This document shows, one piece after another, positions 50,287 to 59,484 of a stretch of 64,000 nucleotides of DNA. Origin of the DNA: Flavobacteriaceae bacterium PS02293 (GTDB lineage Bacteria; Bacteroidota; Bacteroidia; Flavobacteriales; Weeksellaceae). Numbering within the stretch: position 1 is the stretch's first letter; each line of letters opens with the position of its first letter. The stretch covers positions 186,001 through 250,000 of the forward strand of contig JASCOV010000001.1 in the NCBI GenBank assembly GCA_029960045.1, written 5' to 3'. Below the pieces are notes generated by a model that was not told the origin of the DNA, did not search any database, and saw only the letters and a program-made list of their open reading frames with translations. The position numbers were made by a program, and so were the translations under genes.

Positions 50287-50811
50287 ATGAAAAAAATAGT
50301 TTCACTTTTCATCTTGACATTCTTAATATTTTCAGGTTCACTTTCTGCCCAAAAAAAAGGCTTTTACGAAAATGTTCAGAAAAAGAATATCAGTAAATTG
50401 TTAGACGACTTCAACACGCTTGCCGCCAATGCAGATTTCGATAAATACTTTGATTGCTTTGCAGAAGAATCAACTTTTATCGGAACAGACGCAACCGAGG
50501 TCTGGAGCAAAAAAGAATTCAAAGAATGGGCAAAACCATTTTTCGATAAAAAAACAACCTGGAATTTCAAATCTTTAAAACGAAATATCTATTTCAGCAA
50601 AGACGGAAATTACGCTTGGTTCGATGAAATCCTTGACACGCAAATGAAAATCTGCCGAGGTTCCGGCGTCGTCGAAAAAATCGGTGGCAAATGGAAAATG
50701 AAACAATACGTCCTCTCTATAACGGTTCCAAATGAAGTAGTGGACGAAGTGACAAAAATCAAAGCACCAATTGAAGATGCTTTAATTCAAAAATTAAAAA
50801 TCACAAAATGA
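50287..50811 (+). CDS. Exported NTF2/SnoaL-like protein
   Basis: 174 residues. Signal peptide about 1-22 (LTFLIFSGSLSAQK). The rest is a cone-shaped NTF2-like fold: DDFNTLAANADFDKYFDCFA (about 41-60), EESTFIGTDATEVWSKKEFK (about 61-80) and WFDEILDTQMKICRGSGVVE (about 116-135). Members of this superfamily include enzymes and ligand-binding proteins, and no catalytic set can be named here. The gene starts seven bases after the GH13 stop and its own stop overlaps the MFS transporter start by four bases (ATGA), so it is firmly part of the maltodextrin operon. Its role there is unknown. Confidence 0.82.
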   Translation: MKKIVSLFILTFLIFSGSLSAQKKGFYENVQKKNISKLLDDFNTLAANADFDKYFDCFAEESTFIGTDATEVWSKKEFKEWAKPFFDKKTTWNFKSLKRNIYFSKDGNYAWFDEILDTQMKICRGSGVVEKIGGKWKMKQYVLSITVPNEVVDEVTKIKAPIEDALIQKLKITK

Positions 50812-52217
50812 TATCAAAACAAAGTAATACGATATTTACAAAACGTATAAAACCAAATCTTTCCATCGCTCAGATTATCAATATGAGTATGGGATTTTTG
50901 GGAATCCAGATGGCATTTGGATTACAAAACGGAAATGCGAGCCGTATTCTTGCAAACCTTGGAGCTGACGTTCACGAGTTATCGTGGTTTTGGTTGGTTG
51001 CGCCGGTCACAGGCTTGGTCGTTCAGCCAATCATCGGTCATATGGGCGACAACACTTGGAGTCCGCTAGGCCGTAGAAAACCATACTTTTTGATTGGTGC
51101 CGTTTTGTGCGCCATCGGATTGGTTCTCCTTCCAAATGCAGCTTCAGTAACACATATGATTGCGGCGAATGTTTTATTATTGGCAGTAATTTTCCTAGCG
51201 ATGATGGACTTTTCAGTGAACATTGCAATGGAACCTTTCCGAGCTTTGGTAGGTGATATGTTGCCGAAACATCAGGGAACTTTAGGTTTTTCAATCCAAA
51301 CCATTTTGATTGGAATTGGAGCGGTGATTGGTTCAGAAATGCCAAATTGGTTGACGAAATTAGGAATCTCGAATGTTGCACCGGAAGGTTATGTGGCTGA
51401 TAATGTAATTTATGCATTTTATGTCGGCGCTACAGTTTTGATTGTCTCAATTCTCTATACGATTTTCACAACCAAAGAATATTCTCCAAAAGAATTTGCA
51501 GAATTTGAAGGTGGAAAAGAAGTAGTGGAAGAGCATTCGAAGTTCTCTGATATGTTCAAGGATTTTGCGAATATTCCAAACCTGATGAAGAAATTAGGAA
51601 TCGTTCAGTTCTTCTCTTGGTTTGCACTCTTCACGATGTGGGTTTTCACGACAAGTGCTTTGGCAACGCATCATTTTGGATTATCACCGACAGATACGAA
51701 ATCAATTGAGTTCAACAAAGCCGGAGATTTAACGGGACATTTATTCGGTTTATATAATCTCTTCGCAATTCCATTTGCTTTCTTATTAACTCCGATTGCG
51801 AAAGCTATTGGAAAAAAACAAACGCACGCATTAGCTTTGGCGAGTGGTGGTTTGGGATTGATTTCGATGTATTTCATCAAGGATACTTCGATGCTTTGGA
51901 TATCGATGATAGGATTGGGATTTGCGTGGGCAAGTATTTTGGCAATGCCTTATGCAATGTTGATTGATGCAATTCCACAGAGAAAAATGGGCGTTTACAT
52001 GGGGATTTTCAATTTCTTCATTGTAGTTCCACAAATAATCAACGGTGTTTTCGGAGGACCTATAGTTTCAAAACTTTTCGGAAATATGGCGATTGATTAC
52101 GTTGTGGTTGGCGGTGCTTGTATGTTGTTGGGCGCTTTGATTACTTTGATTTTCATCAAATCTCAGGAAGAAACACCTAAAGAAATTGAAGGAGAAATCC
52201 AACAGGTTCATTTTTAA
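50808..52217 (+). CDS. GPH/SUC-type sugar MFS transporter (probable maltose/maltodextrin importer)
   Basis: 469 residues, twelve transmembrane segments. MSMGFLGIQMAFGLQNGNAS (about 26-45) and the first cytoplasmic loop GDNTWSPLGRRKPYFLIGAV (about 80-99) match the SLC45/sucrose-type MFS group, in which the G-R-R-x-P loop is conserved. PFRALVGDMLPKHQGTLGF (about 142-160) is the second family motif. Several flavobacterial starch loci carry such a transporter for disaccharide uptake across the inner membrane; the substrate is inferred from context. Its ATG overlaps the NTF2-like stop (translational coupling), and the tiny membrane protein begins two bases after its stop. Confidence 0.88.
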   Translation: MISKQSNTIFTKRIKPNLSIAQIINMSMGFLGIQMAFGLQNGNASRILANLGADVHELSWFWLVAPVTGLVVQPIIGHMGDNTWSPLGRRKPYFLIGAVLCAIGLVLLPNAASVTHMIAANVLLLAVIFLAMMDFSVNIAMEPFRALVGDMLPKHQGTLGFSIQTILIGIGAVIGSEMPNWLTKLGISNVAPEGYVADNVIYAFYVGATVLIVSILYTIFTTKEYSPKEFAEFEGGKEVVEEHSKFSDMFKDFANIPNLMKKLGIVQFFSWFALFTMWVFTTSALATHHFGLSPTDTKSIEFNKAGDLTGHLFGLYNLFAIPFAFLLTPIAKAIGKKQTHALALASGGLGLISMYFIKDTSMLWISMIGLGFAWASILAMPYAMLIDAIPQRKMGVYMGIFNFFIVVPQIINGVFGGPIVSKLFGNMAIDYVVVGGACMLLGALITLIFIKSQEETPKEIEGEIQQVHF

Positions 52218-52219
52218 TA

Positions 52220-52444
52220 ATGATTTATAAAAAGTTTTTAATATCAAGCATCTTGATTATAATTCTTTCTGTAATAATGTTTACAGTTGGAGTTGGTCTG
52301 TTTGCTTATAGAGGCGAACAGCTAAATCCATTAATTATTAAAATTGGAGAAATAAATTTTGCTTTTTGGTTACCAGTTTTGATTTTGGGAATTATTCTTT
52401 TCTTTATTTCTGTAGTTTTAGCCCTAATAAAGAAATCAAAATAA
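52220..52444 (+). CDS. Small two-helix membrane protein at the end of the maltodextrin operon
   Basis: 74 residues: two hydrophobic helices (FLISSILIIILSVIMFTVGV, about 6-25; FWLPVLILGIILFFISVVLA, about 49-68) joined by a polar loop and ending in KKSK. No known family. The spacing of two bases from the transporter gene and the terminator 28 bases downstream indicate it is the last gene of the operon; it could be a transporter accessory subunit. Confidence 0.65.
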   Translation: MIYKKFLISSILIIILSVIMFTVGVGLFAYRGEQLNPLIIKIGEINFAFWLPVLILGIILFFISVVLALIKKSK

Positions 52445-52472
52445 CCTTGGAATCAGTTTATTTCCAAATACT

Positions 52473-52505
52473 AAATCCACCAATTCGGTGGATTTTTCGT
52501 TTTTA
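52473..52505 (+). terminator. Terminator of the maltodextrin operon
   Basis: Perfect arms AAATCCACC (52473-52481) and GGTGGATTT (52487-52495), 5-base loop, T-rich tail. Confidence 0.85.
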
Positions 52506-52729
52506 CTGAATAAAATTTCACCAAAAATTAAAATCCAAAAGCAAAAAATAAGATTCAAAGTAAAATTTTAGACATCGTAATTTATTAAACTTCCACAAAT
52601 TGAAAATCAATACTTTATGGGTGTTTTTTGTTTTGATGAATGTCGTATAAAAATCAATATTCTATGTGTTTTCAATACTGTTAAAAAGAATTTTTTGTGA
52701 AAACATCAATGTTTATTGAAATTAGTTTA

Positions 52730-52737
52730 TACATTTG
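52730..52737 (+). promoter_or_regulatory. -7 element TACATTTG of the ilv operon
   Basis: Exact TAnnTTTG match 19 bases before the leader-peptide ATG. Expected transcription start is near 52742-52744, giving a leader RNA of about 180 bases before ilvE. Confidence 0.6.
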
Positions 52738-52756
52738 TACCGTTGAAAACAAACAG

Positions 52757-52813
52757 ATGAATAGCACAATCATTATTCTTGTCATTCTTGTCATTATCGG
52801 ATTCCGGTGGTGA
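52757..52813 (+). CDS. Ile/Leu/Val-rich attenuator leader peptide
   Basis: ATG to TGA encodes MNSTIIILVILVIIGFRW, 18 residues. Residues 5-14 are ten consecutive branched-chain amino acids (six Ile, two Leu, two Val), preceded by Thr. This composition just upstream of an ilv operon is the signature of a ribosome-stalling leader. It starts a few bases after the predicted transcription start and has no Shine-Dalgarno sequence, as is usual in this phylum. Its stop codon (52811-52813) lies inside the left arm of the antiterminator, so the position of the ribosome decides which hairpin forms. Confidence 0.85.
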   Translation: MNSTIIILVILVIIGFRW

Positions 52814-52866
52814 GCGATGGCTTGTGATAATTATTGAATTGAAATAATACAAACCATTCTCACTGC
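52807..52866 (+). promoter_or_regulatory. Antiterminator pairing in the ilv leader
   Basis: GTGAG (52810-52814) and ATGG (52817-52820) pair with CTCAC (52859-52863) and CCAT (52854-52857), with one G-U and a one-base bulge between them; three more pairs extend the outer end (52807-52809 with 52864-52866). The right arm is the left arm of the terminator, so the two structures exclude each other. A ribosome stalled in the Ile/Leu/Val codons leaves 52807-52820 free; one at the stop codon covers it. Confidence 0.7.
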
Positions 52867-52885
52867 GAGGATGGTTTTTTATTTT
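52851..52885 (+). terminator. Attenuator terminator 36 bases before ilvE
   Basis: AACCATTCTC (52852-52861) pairs with GAGGATGGTT (52867-52876) with one G-U, 5-base loop, followed by a six-T run. Confidence 0.82.
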
Positions 52886-52920
52886 CCTAAATCTAACAAA
52901 CAAATATAAATCGATACAAA

Positions 52921-53823
52921 ATGTATTACAATGACGACAGTGTTCTCTTTTTTGATGGGGAATATGTAAAAGCAAAAGAAGCCAAGACCGACTTGTACGG
53001 TCAATCGTTACACTACGGATATGCTGTTTTCGAAGGGATTAAATCTTACAAAACAGCTAATGGGACCAAAATTTTCAAAGCTGAGGAACATTATGACAGA
53101 CTTCGTAAATCTGCCGAAACAATGATGATGCCTTTCGATTATTCTACCGAAGAAATGGTGGAAGCAACTTGTAAATTACTCGAAATTAATAATCTAAGTA
53201 ACGCATACATTCGCCCATTGGTCATTTGTTCTCCAAATATGGCTTTGTCAAAAGGGAAAAAAAGTTATCTCGTAATAGAAGTTTGGAATTGGGATAATGG
53301 TTATATGGCCAACCAAATGAGAATTATGACTTCATCATTTGAACGTCCAAATCCTAAAGCTTTCAAGGTAGAAGCAAAAGTAAGTGGTCACTATGTAAAC
53401 TCGATTTTAGCTTGTCAGGAAGCAAAAGACAAAGGTTTTGATGAAGCTCTGGTTCTGGACGCTGACGGAAACGTGGCAGAAAGTTCAGGCGCCAATATCT
53501 TCTTCGAGAAAGACGGAAAACTTTTCACACCAGCAAAAGGCAGCATTCTTCCCGGAATCACAAGAGCAACAGTTTTCGAAATCTGTGACCAACTGGGAAT
53601 TCCTTACGAAGAAAAATTCTTCAAACCAGAAGAAATGAAAGGTACTGACGCTGGTTTTTTCTGTGGAACAGCCGCCGAAATCGTAGCATTGGGTTCTCTT
53701 GATGATGTTCCATTCAAACTAAATTGGGAAGAGAGTTTAGCATCGAAGGTTCAGACAGCTTACCGTCATTTGGTGTTAGAAGAAGATTATTCATACTTGA
53801 AATCAAACTTGCAATATGTGTAA
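52921..53823 (+). CDS. ilvE: Branched-chain amino acid aminotransferase
   Basis: 300 residues, fold-type IV PLP enzyme that performs the last step of Val, Ile and Leu synthesis. It starts [40 protein letters not shown] (about 27-46) and [11 protein letters not shown] (about 95-105) are substrate-pocket segments; the PLP lysine lies in [20 protein letters not shown] (about 147-166); [20 protein letters not shown] (about 175-194) and [16 protein letters not shown] follow as expected. It is the first structural gene after the leader attenuator. Its last eight bases overlap the ilvD start, indicating translational coupling. Confidence 0.96.
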   Translation: MYYNDDSVLFFDGEYVKAKEAKTDLYGQSLHYGYAVFEGIKSYKTANGTKIFKAEEHYDRLRKSAETMMMPFDYSTEEMVEATCKLLEINNLSNAYIRPLVICSPNMALSKGKKSYLVIEVWNWDNGYMANQMRIMTSSFERPNPKAFKVEAKVSGHYVNSILACQEAKDKGFDEALVLDADGNVAESSGANIFFEKDGKLFTPAKGSILPGITRATVFEICDQLGIPYEEKFFKPEEMKGTDAGFFCGTAAEIVALGSLDDVPFKLNWEESLASKVQTAYRHLVLEEDYSYLKSNLQYV

Positions 53824-55501
53824 CGTAGAACTTAATAAATTTTCCAAAACTCTAACAAAAGACCCGACACAACCTGCAACGCAGGCGATGTTTTACGGAA
53901 TTGGTTTTGAAGAAGAGGATTTTGACAAAGCACAGATTGGAATCGCAAGTATGGGCTACGACGGCAACACTTGTAATATGCACCTGAATGGATTGGCGGA
54001 AATTGTAAAAAAAGGAGTCAAAGAACAAAACTTAGTCGGACTAATGTTCCACACCATCGGAATCAGCGACGGAATGACCAATGGAACAGACGGAATGCGT
54101 TACTCTCTTGTAAGTCGCGACATCATTGCAGATTCTATTGAAGCGGTTTGCGCAGGTCAATATTACGACGGATTGATTACCGTTCCGGGTTGCGACAAAA
54201 ACATGCCGGGTTCTCTTATGGCGATGGCTCGTCTCGACCGTCCTTCGATAATGGTTTATGGCGGAAGTATTGCGCCCGGACATTACAAAGGTCAGGATTT
54301 GAACATCGTTTCAGCTTTTGAAGCATTGGGAAACAAAATCGCAGGTAAAATTTCTGATGAAGATTTCAAAGGTGTGATAAAAAATTCCTGTCCAAGCGCC
54401 GGTGCTTGCGGCGGAATGTATACTGCTAATACAATGGCTTCAGCAATCGAAGCGCTCGGAATGAGTTTGCCATATTCGTCATCTTATCCAGCTCTTAGCA
54501 AAGAGAAAAAAGAAGAATGCCAGTTCGCTGGACATTATGTGAAAATCCTTTTGGAAAAAGATATCAAACCATCTGATATTATGACGCCGAAAGCGTTTGA
54601 AAATGCTTTGAGGTTAATTATGATTTTAGGTGGAAGTACCAATGCAGTTCTCCATTTTATTGCCATCGCAAAATCCATCGGATATGATTTGACTTTGGAC
54701 GACTTCCAAAAAATTAGTGATGAAACCCCATTTTTAGCTGACCTCAAACCAAGCGGAAAATACCTGATGGAAGACCTTCACAATGTTGGTGGCGTTCCAG
54801 CGGTGATGAAATATCTATTGGATTTAGGCTTGCTTCACGGCGATTGTCTGACAGTAACTGGAAAAACGATTGCTGAAAATCTGGAGCACGTCACATCAAT
54901 TATTGATAGAGAACAGAATATCATTCACGATATCAAAGACCCAATCAAAGCGACAGGACATATCAGAATTCTGTACGGAAATCTTGCCGAGAAAGGTTCT
55001 GTTGCAAAAATTACAGGCAAAGAAGGCGATTATTTCAAAGGAACAGCCATCGTTTTTGACGGCGAAAAAGAATTCATTAAAGGTATTGAAGATAAAAAAA
55101 TCAAAGAAGGAAATGTCGTCGTTATCAAAAATGAAGGACCAAAAGGTGCACCCGGAATGCCGGAAATGCTGAAACCAACTTCCGCTTTGATGGGTTCTGG
55201 TTTAGGTAAAAATGTTGCATTGATTACAGACGGAAGATTTTCCGGAGGAACGCACGGTTTCGTCGTCGGTCACATCACACCAGAAGCTTTTGCCGGCGGT
55301 CTGATTGGCTTAATAAAAGATGGCGACATGATAGAATTGGATGCAGAGAAAAATACCATCAATGCACTTCTTTCAGAAGATGAAATTGCCAGAAGAAAAG
55401 CCGAGTTCCAACAACCAGATTATAAAGTGAAAAGTGGCGTGCTGTACAAATATGCCAAATCTGTCGCTGATGCATCACAAGGTTGTGTAACCGATTTATA
55501 A
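53816..55501 (+). CDS. ilvD: Dihydroxy-acid dehydratase
   Basis: 561 residues. It dehydrates dihydroxyisovalerate and dihydroxymethylvalerate to the 2-keto acids, using an Fe-S cluster and Mg2+. Cluster cysteines are in DGNTCNMHL (about 43-51), [11 protein letters not shown] (about 122-132) and [20 protein letters not shown] (about 190-209). MLGG-type substrate segment [20 protein letters not shown] (about 265-284) and the C-terminal [20 protein letters not shown] (about 470-489) complete the family signature. The start is at 53816, overlapping the ilvE end by eight bases. It is oxygen-sensitive in many bacteria; nothing unusual in sequence. Confidence 0.97.
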   Translation: MCNVELNKFSKTLTKDPTQPATQAMFYGIGFEEEDFDKAQIGIASMGYDGNTCNMHLNGLAEIVKKGVKEQNLVGLMFHTIGISDGMTNGTDGMRYSLVSRDIIADSIEAVCAGQYYDGLITVPGCDKNMPGSLMAMARLDRPSIMVYGGSIAPGHYKGQDLNIVSAFEALGNKIAGKISDEDFKGVIKNSCPSAGACGGMYTANTMASAIEALGMSLPYSSSYPALSKEKKEECQFAGHYVKILLEKDIKPSDIMTPKAFENALRLIMILGGSTNAVLHFIAIAKSIGYDLTLDDFQKISDETPFLADLKPSGKYLMEDLHNVGGVPAVMKYLLDLGLLHGDCLTVTGKTIAENLEHVTSIIDREQNIIHDIKDPIKATGHIRILYGNLAEKGSVAKITGKEGDYFKGTAIVFDGEKEFIKGIEDKKIKEGNVVVIKNEGPKGAPGMPEMLKPTSALMGSGLGKNVALITDGRFSGGTHGFVVGHITPEAFAGGLIGLIKDGDMIELDAEKNTINALLSEDEIARRKAEFQQPDYKVKSGVLYKYAKSVADASQGCVTDL

Positions 55502-55524
55502 TTAAAAAGTAAAATTGAAAAAAT

Positions 55525-57264
55525 ATGAGTACGCTTGAAGTAAAGGAAAATAAAGATGCTGAACAGCAAAAAGCAATAGAAATCTCCGGTTCAAAAGCCG
55601 TTTTAGAAGCTTTGTTGCAAGAGAATGTTGATACGGTTTTCGGTTATCCTGGAGGTGCAATTATGCCAATTTATGATGCTTTATACGACTATTCCGAAAA
55701 ACTGAAACATATTTTGGTTCGTCACGAGCAAGGCGCAATTCACGCGGCTCAGGGATTTGCAAGAACTTCTGGGAAAACAGGCGTTGTCTTTGCAACAAGC
55801 GGTCCAGGAGCAACCAATTTGGTGACAGGTTTGGCGGATGCAATGATTGATAGTAATCCAATTGTTTGCATTACAGGACAGGTTTTCGCCTCACTTTTGG
55901 GAACGGATGCTTTTCAGGAAACCGATGTCATAAACATCACAACGCCAGTCACCAAATGGAATTATCAGGTAACAGACGCAACAGAAATTCCGGAAGCAAT
56001 TGCTAAAGCTTTTCATATCGCGAGCACAGGTCGTCCGGGTCCGGTTTTGATTGATATTACCAAAAATGCTCAAATCCAATTATTCGAATATTTGGGTTAT
56101 AAAAAATGCAATCATATTAGAAGTTATCGTCCCGAACCAGAAATTCGAAACGAGTATATCGAACGAGCTGCTGAACTCATTAATCAAGCTAAAAAACCAT
56201 TTGTAGTTTTTGGTCAAGGTGTGATTTTAGGGAAAGCGGAAGAGGAATTCAAAGCTTTTATTGAAAAGGCAAATCTTCCCGCAGCAGCTACTGTTATGGG
56301 ATTAAGTGCCTTGGAAACCAACCATCCATTACACGTCGGAATGTTGGGTATGCACGGCAATTATGCACCAAATGTTATGACCAACGAATGCGATGTTTTG
56401 ATTGCAGTCGGAATGCGTTTCGATGACAGAGTGACCGGTCGTTTAGATAAATATGCGAAACAAGCGAAAATCATCCACCTCGATATCGACCCAGCCGAAA
56501 TCGATAAAAATGTGAAAACGACAGTCCCAGTTTGGGGAAATTGCAAAAAGACTTTACCAATGTTGACGGCTCTTCTCAAAGAAAATGACCATTCAGCTTG
56601 GTTGAATGAATTCCGTGAGTTGGAAAAAGAAGAAATTAAAGAAGTCATTCAAAATGAACTTAATCCAACAACTGAAGTTCTGACAATGGGAGAAGTCATC
56701 AAAGTTTTGAATGATTTAACGAATGGCGATGCAATCATCACAACAGACGTTGGTCAGCATCAAATGGTGACTTGTCGATATGCGAAATTCAATAATTCTA
56801 AATCCAGTGTAACATCAGGCGGTTTGGGAACAATGGGCTTTGGTTTGCCGGCAGCGATTGGCGCTTGGTATGGCGCACCTGAAAAAACCGTTGTTGCGAT
56901 TATTGGTGACGGAGGATTTCAGATGACGTTACAGGAATTAGGAACGATTATGCAGTTCGGAGCGAAAGTCAAAATTATAATTCTTAATAATGAGTTTCTT
57001 GGAATGGTAAGACAATGGCAGCAATTGTTCAATGACAGACGCTATTCTTTCGTAAACATCACAAGTCCGGATTTCGTGGCGGTTGCCAAAGCTTATTATA
57101 TCGATGGACAAAGGATTTCTGATAGAGAAAATTTGAAATCTGCTTTGGAAACAATGCTAAATCACGATGACGCCTATCTTCTGGAAATAATGGTTGGAAA
57201 AGAAAACAACGTATTCCCAATGGTAACGCAGGGTTCATCGGTTTCCGAAATCAGACTTAAATAA
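55525..57264 (+). CDS. ilvB: Acetolactate synthase, large (catalytic) subunit
   Basis: 579 residues, thiamine diphosphate- and FAD-dependent; it makes acetolactate and acetohydroxybutyrate, the committed step. NVDTVFGYPGGAIMPIYDAL (about 34-53) and HILVRHEQGAIHAAQGFART (about 61-80) contain the catalytic Glu. The FAD region is in the central domain (GMRFDDRVTGRLDKYAKQAK, about 297-316). The ThDP motif is GDGGFQMTLQELG ... IIILNN (about 458-487). A variable Lys/Gln-rich N-terminus (1-20) precedes the first domain. It is separated from ilvN by seven bases; the products form the holoenzyme. Confidence 0.97.
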   Translation: MSTLEVKENKDAEQQKAIEISGSKAVLEALLQENVDTVFGYPGGAIMPIYDALYDYSEKLKHILVRHEQGAIHAAQGFARTSGKTGVVFATSGPGATNLVTGLADAMIDSNPIVCITGQVFASLLGTDAFQETDVINITTPVTKWNYQVTDATEIPEAIAKAFHIASTGRPGPVLIDITKNAQIQLFEYLGYKKCNHIRSYRPEPEIRNEYIERAAELINQAKKPFVVFGQGVILGKAEEEFKAFIEKANLPAAATVMGLSALETNHPLHVGMLGMHGNYAPNVMTNECDVLIAVGMRFDDRVTGRLDKYAKQAKIIHLDIDPAEIDKNVKTTVPVWGNCKKTLPMLTALLKENDHSAWLNEFRELEKEEIKEVIQNELNPTTEVLTMGEVIKVLNDLTNGDAIITTDVGQHQMVTCRYAKFNNSKSSVTSGGLGTMGFGLPAAIGAWYGAPEKTVVAIIGDGGFQMTLQELGTIMQFGAKVKIIILNNEFLGMVRQWQQLFNDRRYSFVNITSPDFVAVAKAYYIDGQRISDRENLKSALETMLNHDDAYLLEIMVGKENNVFPMVTQGSSVSEIRLK

Positions 57265-57271
57265 AATACAA

Positions 57272-57862
57272 ATGGAAAAACAAGAATTTACCATCACATT
57301 ATACACCGAAAATTCGGTTGGATTAATCGGCAGAATATCAGGGATTTTCTCACGAAGAAAAATCAATATCGAGAGTCTGAACACTTCGCCTTCGGAGGTG
57401 GACGGCATTCACAGATTCACGATTCTCATTAATGAAACAGAAGAAGTTGTCAGAAAACTTTGCAGACAATTAGAAAAACAGATTGATGTTCTCAAAGCTT
57501 ATTTCAATACCGATGACGAGATTGTTTGGCAAGAACAGGCATTGTATAAAGTTCCCGCAAATGTTGTGACAGAAAAGGTTTACGTAGAAAGATTGCTTCG
57601 TCAATATGGAGCTTCCACGGTTGTAATTCGTCAGGATTATATCGTTTTCGAAACAGCAGGACATCGTGAAGAAATCGACCGATTAACAGAAGAACTTAAC
57701 AAGTACGGACTCATTGAATTCGTTCGTGGAGCAAGAATCGCAATCATCAAAAACAGTGCAGGAATTCACGAAAAAGTCCTCGAATTCGAAAAAAGAGAAC
57801 CTTCCGCCGAAATCGTTGAAAACGAATTTTTAGACAAAAGAGACGACGTTTTCACGATGTAA
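57272..57862 (+). CDS. ilvN: Acetolactate synthase, small (regulatory) subunit
   Basis: 196 residues. The N-terminal ACT domain (about 5-78) has TLYTENSVGLIGRISGIFSR and RKINIESLNTSPSEVDGIHR; this is the valine-binding region in known enzymes. A second regulatory domain spans about 80-165 (NVVTEKVYVERLLRQYGAST). The C-terminal extension (about 166-196), rich in Glu/Lys and ending in KRDDVFTM, is longer than in the 160-residue Gram-negative form. It activates the large subunit and confers feedback inhibition by valine. Followed by a 137-base gap holding repeat B. Confidence 0.95.
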   Translation: MEKQEFTITLYTENSVGLIGRISGIFSRRKINIESLNTSPSEVDGIHRFTILINETEEVVRKLCRQLEKQIDVLKAYFNTDDEIVWQEQALYKVPANVVTEKVYVERLLRQYGASTVVIRQDYIVFETAGHREEIDRLTEELNKYGLIEFVRGARIAIIKNSAGIHEKVLEFEKREPSAEIVENEFLDKRDDVFTM

Positions 57863-57872
57863 ATAATCAAAC

Positions 57873-57957
57873 TTTGTTGAGCGTAAGCGCCTTTGTGAAC
57901 TTAAAAACATTCAATTGTTAAAAAAATCTTTGTGCGCTTTGTGTTCAATTTTCAATA
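57873..57957 (+). repeat. Intergenic repeat family B, copy 2 (before ilvC)
   Basis: CGCCTTTGTGAACTTAAAAA and ATCTTTGTGCGCTTTGTGTT are nearly identical to copies at 48301 and 59671. It lies 42 bases before the ilvC ATG, inside the ilv operon. Confidence 0.8.
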
Positions 57958-57999
57958 CATATTCAAAACAAAATTTAATAAAATCAAGACAAAATAAAA

Positions 58000-59481
58000 A
58001 TGGCAAATTATTTCAATACCTTATCACTCAGAGACCAGTTGCATCAGTTAGCACAGGCAGATTTTATGGACAGTTCAGAGTTTTCTGATGGCGTTTCTGC
58101 ATTGAAAGGAAAGAAAATCGTGGTTGTAGGATGCGGAGCTCAAGGTCTGAATCAAGGTCTGAATCTCAGAGACAGCGGACTGGATGTTTCTTACGCCTTA
58201 CGTCAGGAAGCAATCGACCAAAAGAGAGATTCTTGGAAAAACGCAACCGAAAATAATTTCAAAGTAGGAACTTATGAAGAACTGATTCCGACTGCGGATT
58301 TGGTCATCAATTTGACTCCGGATAAACAACATACTTCCGTGATTAATGCGGTTCAACCATTAATGAAACAAGGCGCAACTTTATCTTATTCTCACGGTTT
58401 CAATATCGTGGAAGAAGGAATGCAGATTCGTAAAGACTTAACCGTAATTATGGTTGCTCCAAAATGTCCTGGTTCTGAAGTTCGTGCCGAATATTTGCGT
58501 GGTTTCGGCGTTCCAACTTTGATTGCCGTTCACCCAGAAAATGACCCTCAAGGAAAAGGTTGGGCTGAAGCAAAAGCCTATTGCGTAGGAACTGGCGGTC
58601 ATAAAGCCGGCGTTTTGAAATCGTCTTTCGTAGCAGAAGTGAAGTCCGATTTGATGGGCGAACAAACCATTTTGTGTGGACTTTTACAAACCGGTTCTAT
58701 CCTTTCGTTTGATAAAATGGTGGAAAAAGGTGTTGATGCAGGTTACGCTTCCAAATTGGTTCAATACGGCGTTGAGGTCATTACAGAAGCTTTGAAACAC
58801 GGCGGTGTGAGCGGAATGTTAGACAGACTTTCGAACCCTGCAAAACTCAAAGCTTTCGAATTGTCCGAAGAACTGAAAGACATTATGCGTCCACTTTTCC
58901 AAAAACATCAGGACGATATCATCTCCGGTGAGTTCTCCAAAACAATGATGGAAGACTGGGCAAACGGCGACAAAAATCTCTTGAAATGGCGCGCAGAAAC
59001 TGGAGAAACCGCTTTCGAGAAAACACTTGCAGGCGATGTGAAAATTGATGAGCAGGAATATTTTGACAATTATCTTTTGATGTCGGCGTTCATCAGAGCT
59101 GGCGTTGAGTTGGCTTTCGAAACAATGGTTGAAGCCGGAATCAAGCCCGAGTCTGCTTATTACGAGTCACTTCACGAAACCCCTTTGATTGCCAACACCA
59201 TTGCACGAAAAAAACTCTTTGAGATGAATCGTGTGATTTCCGACACCGCAGAGTACGGCTGTTACCTTTTCGACCAAGCTTGCAAACCTTTGCTGGCGGA
59301 TTTTATGAAATCGGTGGATACAGATTTGGTCGGAAAAGATTTCAATGAAGGCAAAAAAGCTTCGGTTGATAACGCACAATTGGTTCACGTAAACGATATT
59401 TTGAGAAACCACCCTGTAGAAATTGTCGGCAGAAAACTGCGTCAGGCAATGACTGCAATGAAGTCTATTAAAACAGTTTAA
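58000..59481 (+). CDS. ilvC: Ketol-acid reductoisomerase, class II (long form)
   Basis: 493 residues, the length of the long (class II, E. coli-like) enzyme. It rearranges and reduces acetolactate to dihydroxyisovalerate with NADPH and Mg2+. The Rossmann motif is [20 protein letters not shown] (about 38-57), followed by [16 protein letters not shown] with the Arg/Lys expected for NADPH. The knotted catalytic domains contain [20 protein letters not shown] (about 152-171), [20 protein letters not shown] (about 215-234) and [20 protein letters not shown] (about 365-384). The gene is separated from ilvN by 137 bases and from the ABC ATPase by 281 bases of repeats, so extra promoters are possible. 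Confidence 0.97.
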   Translation: MANYFNTLSLRDQLHQLAQADFMDSSEFSDGVSALKGKKIVVVGCGAQGLNQGLNLRDSGLDVSYALRQEAIDQKRDSWKNATENNFKVGTYEELIPTADLVINLTPDKQHTSVINAVQPLMKQGATLSYSHGFNIVEEGMQIRKDLTVIMVAPKCPGSEVRAEYLRGFGVPTLIAVHPENDPQGKGWAEAKAYCVGTGGHKAGVLKSSFVAEVKSDLMGEQTILCGLLQTGSILSFDKMVEKGVDAGYASKLVQYGVEVITEALKHGGVSGMLDRLSNPAKLKAFELSEELKDIMRPLFQKHQDDIISGEFSKTMMEDWANGDKNLLKWRAETGETAFEKTLAGDVKIDEQEYFDNYLLMSAFIRAGVELAFETMVEAGIKPESAYYESLHETPLIANTIARKKLFEMNRVISDTAEYGCYLFDQACKPLLADFMKSVDTDLVGKDFNEGKKASVDNAQLVHVNDILRNHPVEIVGRKLRQAMTAMKSIKTV

Positions 59482-59484
59482 AAA

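Larger units (their letters stand above)
52445..52756. other. Spacer before the ilv leader
   Basis: It contains the maltodextrin operon terminator, then AT-rich DNA with a direct repeat AAAATCAATA (about 52603-52627 and 52650-52672, each followed by TATG and GTGTTTT) and a third partial copy near 52701, and the ilv promoter. The repeated elements may bind a regulator of the ilv operon. Confidence 0.5.
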
